DNA from: Halobacteriales archaeon YIM A00013
GTDB lineage: Archaea; Halobacteriota; Halobacteria; Halobacteriales; Haloarculaceae
NCBI GenBank assembly: GCA_025041195.1
Contig: JAKCFM010000002.1
Span: 496,001-560,000 of the forward strand
Direction: 5' to 3'
Length of the DNA stretch: 64,000 bases
Shown here piece by piece: positions 61,287-64,000 of the stretch; positions within the stretch are counted from its first letter, which is position 1, and the number at the start of each line of letters is the position of its first letter. The notes under the pieces were generated by a model. It saw only the letters and a program-made list of their open reading frames with translations. It made no database searches and was not told where the DNA came from. Made by a program: the position numbers and the translations under genes.

Positions 61287-62435
61287 TTATCCCGTCTCAG
61301 AGCTGACCGCACTCGCGTAGGTGTCGGCGTACATGAGGATATCCTCATAGGAGGGTGCGTTGCCAGACCGAACGAACGACCCAGCGACGGTGTTTCCGAG
61401 CGCGGTGAGTGCGCCCTCGTTCATGCCTTCCAGGAGCCCTAACCCAACACCGACGTTGAAGTGATCACCGGCGCTGGTGGTGAGCACGGGATCGTTTGTG
61501 TGGTGAGTCTCGACGCGCGCTACCGTCTCTGTTGTCGCAGTTGCGGCGCCACTGGGTCCGTGCGCTATGAACCGATCCACTCCCAACTTCGCTCTGACGT
61601 TCGTTGCCATCGTAGCCAGCGAGTCATGCTCGACGTCATCGGTGGCGAGCGCCGCGAAGGCGATGGCCTCCCCTCGATTTGCACTGACAGTTACGGGAAC
61701 GGTTTCGTTGAGTGTCCGCAGCGGGTCGATTCCGGCTGCCAGTCGTTCGGACGGAAAGTGACGGATATCGGCCGGATCGAACAGCACGTCCGCTGGTGGT
61801 GACGAAAGGGTTGGCCACAGCTCCGTCGCCAACCCCTCGATGATCGATGGGAGCCCGGGAATCATCGCCCAATAGCCAACACCAAGCAGATCAACCCCAT
61901 TGAGGTAGTTCGCCAGACGGTCGTGACCAATGCGTCGTTGAAGCGTGGCCCAGTCGAGATCCTGGTGCCCCGTCGCTTCGGTCAGGAGTAATTTTCCGTC
62001 GTTGAATTCAACCGCCGCCGTCCGTCCAGGCGTTCCAAGCGATGCTTTCGGAAACGCAGCGAATTCGGATTCGAACTCGCTCGTGATCGGATCGCCGAAA
62101 AATCCAATCATTCGCGGTGTACAGCCCAGTTTGGCGAACGCCCGCGAATGGTGGGCGACGAGCCCACCCGTTCTGGTGCCGTTATCGATCCACTCGATCG
62201 TCACTGAGGACTCATGCGCGGCAGACGCAGCAATTCGATCTGTCAGCGTCGACAGCTCATTGATTCGAACGTAGTCGTCTGGACCCCGTCTCTGTGCGAC
62301 CATCTCCCGGATCGTATCGATCACGCCGTCGAATCCGAACGCAACAGTGTGCGAACCGGGTGTCGCAGGGAGCGAAGACAGGCAGGCTTCAACGGCCGCC
62401 TCCGTGTCGAAATCCACCGACCTGCTTGCGTTCAT
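61287..62435 (-). CDS. PfkB-superfamily sugar kinase of unknown substrate
   Basis: The 382-residue protein has ribokinase-fold landmarks: VAFGFDGVIDTIRE at the N-terminus, GGLVAHHSRAFAKLGCTPRMIGFFGDP (two runs), and TTSAGDHFNVGVGLGLLEGM as the anion-hole/catalytic Asp region. It is longer than ordinary ribokinases, and the first domain departs from known sugar kinases, so the substrate cannot be named. The C-terminal third carries the usual helix after SAGD. The ATG at 62435 is preferred to one 9 bases upstream. It lies 92 bases upstream of glpR on the same strand, and may belong to the fructose or uronate pathways. Confidence 0.8.
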   Translation of the reverse strand: MNASRSVDFDTEAAVEACLSSLPATPGSHTVAFGFDGVIDTIREMVAQRRGPDDYVRINELSTLTDRIAASAAHESSVTIEWIDNGTRTGGLVAHHSRAFAKLGCTPRMIGFFGDPITSEFESEFAAFPKASLGTPGRTAAVEFNDGKLLLTEATGHQDLDWATLQRRIGHDRLANYLNGVDLLGVGYWAMIPGLPSIIEGLATELWPTLSSPPADVLFDPADIRHFPSERLAAGIDPLRTLNETVPVTVSANRGEAIAFAALATDDVEHDSLATMATNVRAKLGVDRFIAHGPSGAATATTETVARVETHHTNDPVLTTSAGDHFNVGVGLGLLEGMNEGALTALGNTVAGSFVRSGNAPSYEDILMYADTYASAVSSETG

Positions 62436-63216
62436 AACTTGCAATTTTGCCCCCTACTAAACAATGTTTCGAGAGAATCGAGCGTCACACTCCAGTTGTC
62501 CGTCTGGATGGCACCGCTGACTCATGATTCGATCTGATACTCCCACCCCATATTTGAATCTGCTAATATCATATTAAAATTAAATGAGATTATTTATAAA
62601 TTATATGTTTGCTAGTTATATTTACTGGGCAGATCGTCTGCGAGGAGCGAGGGAACCTGGATGAATACTGCGTGTTGAGAGCGGACTCCAAAATCTACCA
62701 ATCCAGTACTCAAGAGGATGTGTTGCGAACAGCATCGATGGTAACTGTCGATGTATGTTTATTCATGATTGAGAAATTTATGATTGTACTGAAATTGATA
62801 CGTAATAAATACGGAGTGGACGATCCATTCATTGACAGCGCGACTCAATGGGTCACTAACCGGCCCAAATGGTCGGGGCCCATCGAATTCGAAGCGCCAC
62901 GCAAGACACATTACAGGCGTACTGTTGTAATCATATAGAGCCCTCAAATGACGCCTACGACTCCCAGTGACCAACGGTAAGCGCCACTCCAGGAGCGACC
63001 GAACGCTGGTTTGGCTAGAACGAAAATTCGCGTCGCTCGAAAATGGTTTCGGGGTCCGTTCATTCGGTACGGTAGAGCGTCTGCTACTGGTGACTACTGT
63101 AACGATGTCGGGCACTGACCTGGCTATCGCATGTTACGGCATGGTTCACACATCGGAACATGCAAATCGCACTGCTAACCAGGAAATTTATATCAGTTCG
63201 GGAATCAACTCGAATC
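62436..63216. other. about 780 bases with no convincing gene
   Basis: The first 200 bases are AT-rich and include the promoter of the sugar kinase gene. The open frames between 62609 and 63115 are basic, have no known motif and overlap on both strands, so I do not call them. Degenerate coding sequence is possible. No RNA gene was recognised. Confidence 0.45.
63187..63193 (+). promoter_or_regulatory. TATA box of the VOC-family gene
   Basis: TTTATAT is centred about 27 nt before the ATG at 63217. It rules out the longer reading from 63160 and implies a leaderless transcript. Confidence 0.6.
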
Positions 63217-63591
63217 ATGGAGGTATTACACAACGCGGTGTGGGTTTCGGATATCGAGACAACCCTTTCGTTCTACGTCGATGCGCTCGGCCTTGAGAAG
63301 TCATGGGAGTTCGTCGGTGATGATGGAACCACGAACGTGTTCGTGTCGGGGGCTGGCGAGGCTGAAATCCAGTTCAAACATCGTTCAGATCGCGAACCAC
63401 CAGAATCCGACGGGTTCGACCACGTGGCTGTCGGCGTCACAGATATAAATGCCGAGTTCGAGCGCCTGGTTGATGAAACCGACTGTCCAGTGCGTCTTGA
63501 ACCCACTCACTCCGATGGTGCAGATACGCAGGTCGCCTTCGTCGAAGATCCGGACGGCTACGGGGTCGAACTGGTGGAAGTGGTGAACTGA
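63217..63591 (+). CDS. VOC-family protein (glyoxalase/dioxygenase fold)
   Basis: This 124-residue protein is a single vicinal-oxygen-chelate unit pair: LHNAVWVSDIETTLSFYVDALG opens the first beta-alpha-beta-beta-beta motif, GFDHVAVGVTDINAEFERL the second, and EDPDGYGVELVEV ends it. The expected metal positions are partly altered (the first is His4, followed by His78 and Glu120 by count), so a lactoylglutathione lyase-like or dioxygenase-like activity is uncertain. The start is fixed by the TATA box. A NUDIX gene follows 63 bases later, on the same strand. Confidence 0.85.
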   Translation: MEVLHNAVWVSDIETTLSFYVDALGLEKSWEFVGDDGTTNVFVSGAGEAEIQFKHRSDREPPESDGFDHVAVGVTDINAEFERLVDETDCPVRLEPTHSDGADTQVAFVEDPDGYGVELVEVVN

Positions 63592-63627
63592 GCGGTCCCA
63601 GAAAGTGAGCGCACGGATAGTCAGAGA

Positions 63628-63633
63628 TTTATA
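63628..63633 (+). promoter_or_regulatory. TATA box of the NUDIX gene
   Basis: TTTATA is centred about 25 nt before the ATG at 63655, implying a leaderless transcript. A nearer ATG at 63635 is out of frame. Confidence 0.5.
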
Positions 63634-63654
63634 AATGACAGAGAACACATCCAC

Positions 63655-64000
63655 ATGGCCTGTGTTATCCCATACGAAGACACAATCTACTGTCCCGCCT
63701 GCGGTGAGCGTCTTCAGGAACGGACGCGAGAGACCGGTCCCACCCCGTACTGTCCAGATTGTGAGCTGACACTCTGGCGGAATCCCACACCAGCCGCCTG
63801 TGCCACCGTCGTGGACGACGATCGCGTACTGCTCATCGAACGGGGACGCGGTGCAGATGTTGGGAAATGGGCGCTGCCGGGCGGGCACATCGAAAGCGGG
63901 GAATCTGCACGCGCGGGAGCCGCCAGAGAACTGAACGAAGAGACGAATCTCGTCGTCAATGCTACCGACTTGACACTCATCGGGGAGGGATTTCTGACCT
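63655..64000 (+). CDS. NUDIX hydrolase with N-terminal zinc ribbon (partial)
   Basis: 115 codons are visible before the window ends. Two Cys pairs (YCPACGERL and YCPDCELTL) form a zinc ribbon, then a linker WRNPTPAACATVVDDDR leads to the NUDIX box GGHIESGESARAGAARELNE and EET. The conserved Gly after EET is Asn here, while the metal-binding REL-x-EE is kept. The order resembles NudC-like and ADP-ribose pyrophosphatase-type enzymes that hydrolyse nucleoside diphosphates linked to another group. The C-terminal part is missing, so substrate class is open. Confidence 0.85.
   Translation, partial: MACVIPYEDTIYCPACGERLQERTRETGPTPYCPDCELTLWRNPTPAACATVVDDDRVLLIERGRGADVGKWALPGGHIESGESARAGAARELNEETNLVVNATDLTLIGEGFLT

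Noticed and set aside
62609-63115. Overlapping frames of 109 and 118 residues on opposite strands
   Set aside because: Neither has haloarchaeal composition, a promoter or a family; at best they are relics.
1-64000. tRNA, rRNA, CRISPR arrays, complete insertion sequences and cohesin genes
   Set aside because: I looked through the gaps and coding regions and saw no convincing example; a covariance-model scan would be decisive for tRNAs and small RNAs.

Overview
The window is chromosomal DNA of a halophilic archaeon (class Halobacteria). Supporting signs are acidic proteins, twin-arginine (Tat) signals often followed by a lipobox, TATA boxes 26-31 nt upstream of start codons (leaderless transcripts), a bacterio-opsin-activator-type HTH protein, a J-domain/2Fe-2S ferredoxin, a salactin-like actin, and a glpR-pfkB pair arranged as in Haloferax. 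I cannot name the genus. I saw no rRNA, tRNA, CRISPR array or intact insertion sequence.

Layout. 1-4690: sugar ABC transporter genes (binding protein cut by the window edge, MalK-type ATPase), a secreted GH93-like arabinanase and a divergent GH51 arabinofuranosidase. 4691-5743: mostly non-coding, with a membrane-protein remnant. 5744-17775: housekeeping and accessory genes: trmO, regulators, J-domain ferredoxin, RND exporter, actin homologue, leuS, HTH-GNAT protein, malectin-like surface protein and an HNH nuclease. 18158-27763: five consecutive minus-strand secreted glycoside hydrolases (GH10, GH5, GH12, GH5, GH5), each ending in the same 147-residue module. 27959-38715: a divergent oxidoreductase/isomerase pair, an Opp/Dpp-type ABC operon, another Gfo/Idh/MocA oxidoreductase and an IclR regulator. 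38791-43815: a giant secreted subtilisin with a dockerin. 44055-50679: an RNA-ligase partner PIN protein, methyltransferase, HtpX-like protease, FAD oxidoreductase, AtoE-like transporter, RNA ligase and a membrane protein. 50686-62435: minus-strand sugar catabolism genes: UxuA, ribose/xylose-type ABC transporter, AGE-family isomerase, sugar-nucleotide-type dehydrogenase, GH32-ricin lectin, pfkB, glpR and an orphan sugar kinase. 63217-64000: VOC-family protein and a truncated NUDIX gene.

How it fits together (inference). Tat-exported xylanase, glucanases, arabinanase and fructanase would cut plant polysaccharides outside the cell. Lipoprotein-dependent ABC systems would import the oligosaccharides and sugars. 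Intracellular arabinofuranosidase, Gfo/Idh/MocA oxidoreductases, AGE isomerase, mannonate dehydratase and PfkB-type kinases would feed them into central metabolism, under GlpR and IclR regulators. The most notable observations are the five-fold 147-residue C-terminal module, paired inverted repeats just upstream of glpR and the GH32 gene, a palindrome over the promoter of the sugar ABC operon, the dockerin-bearing protease, and an RNA ligase gene separated from its PIN partner.
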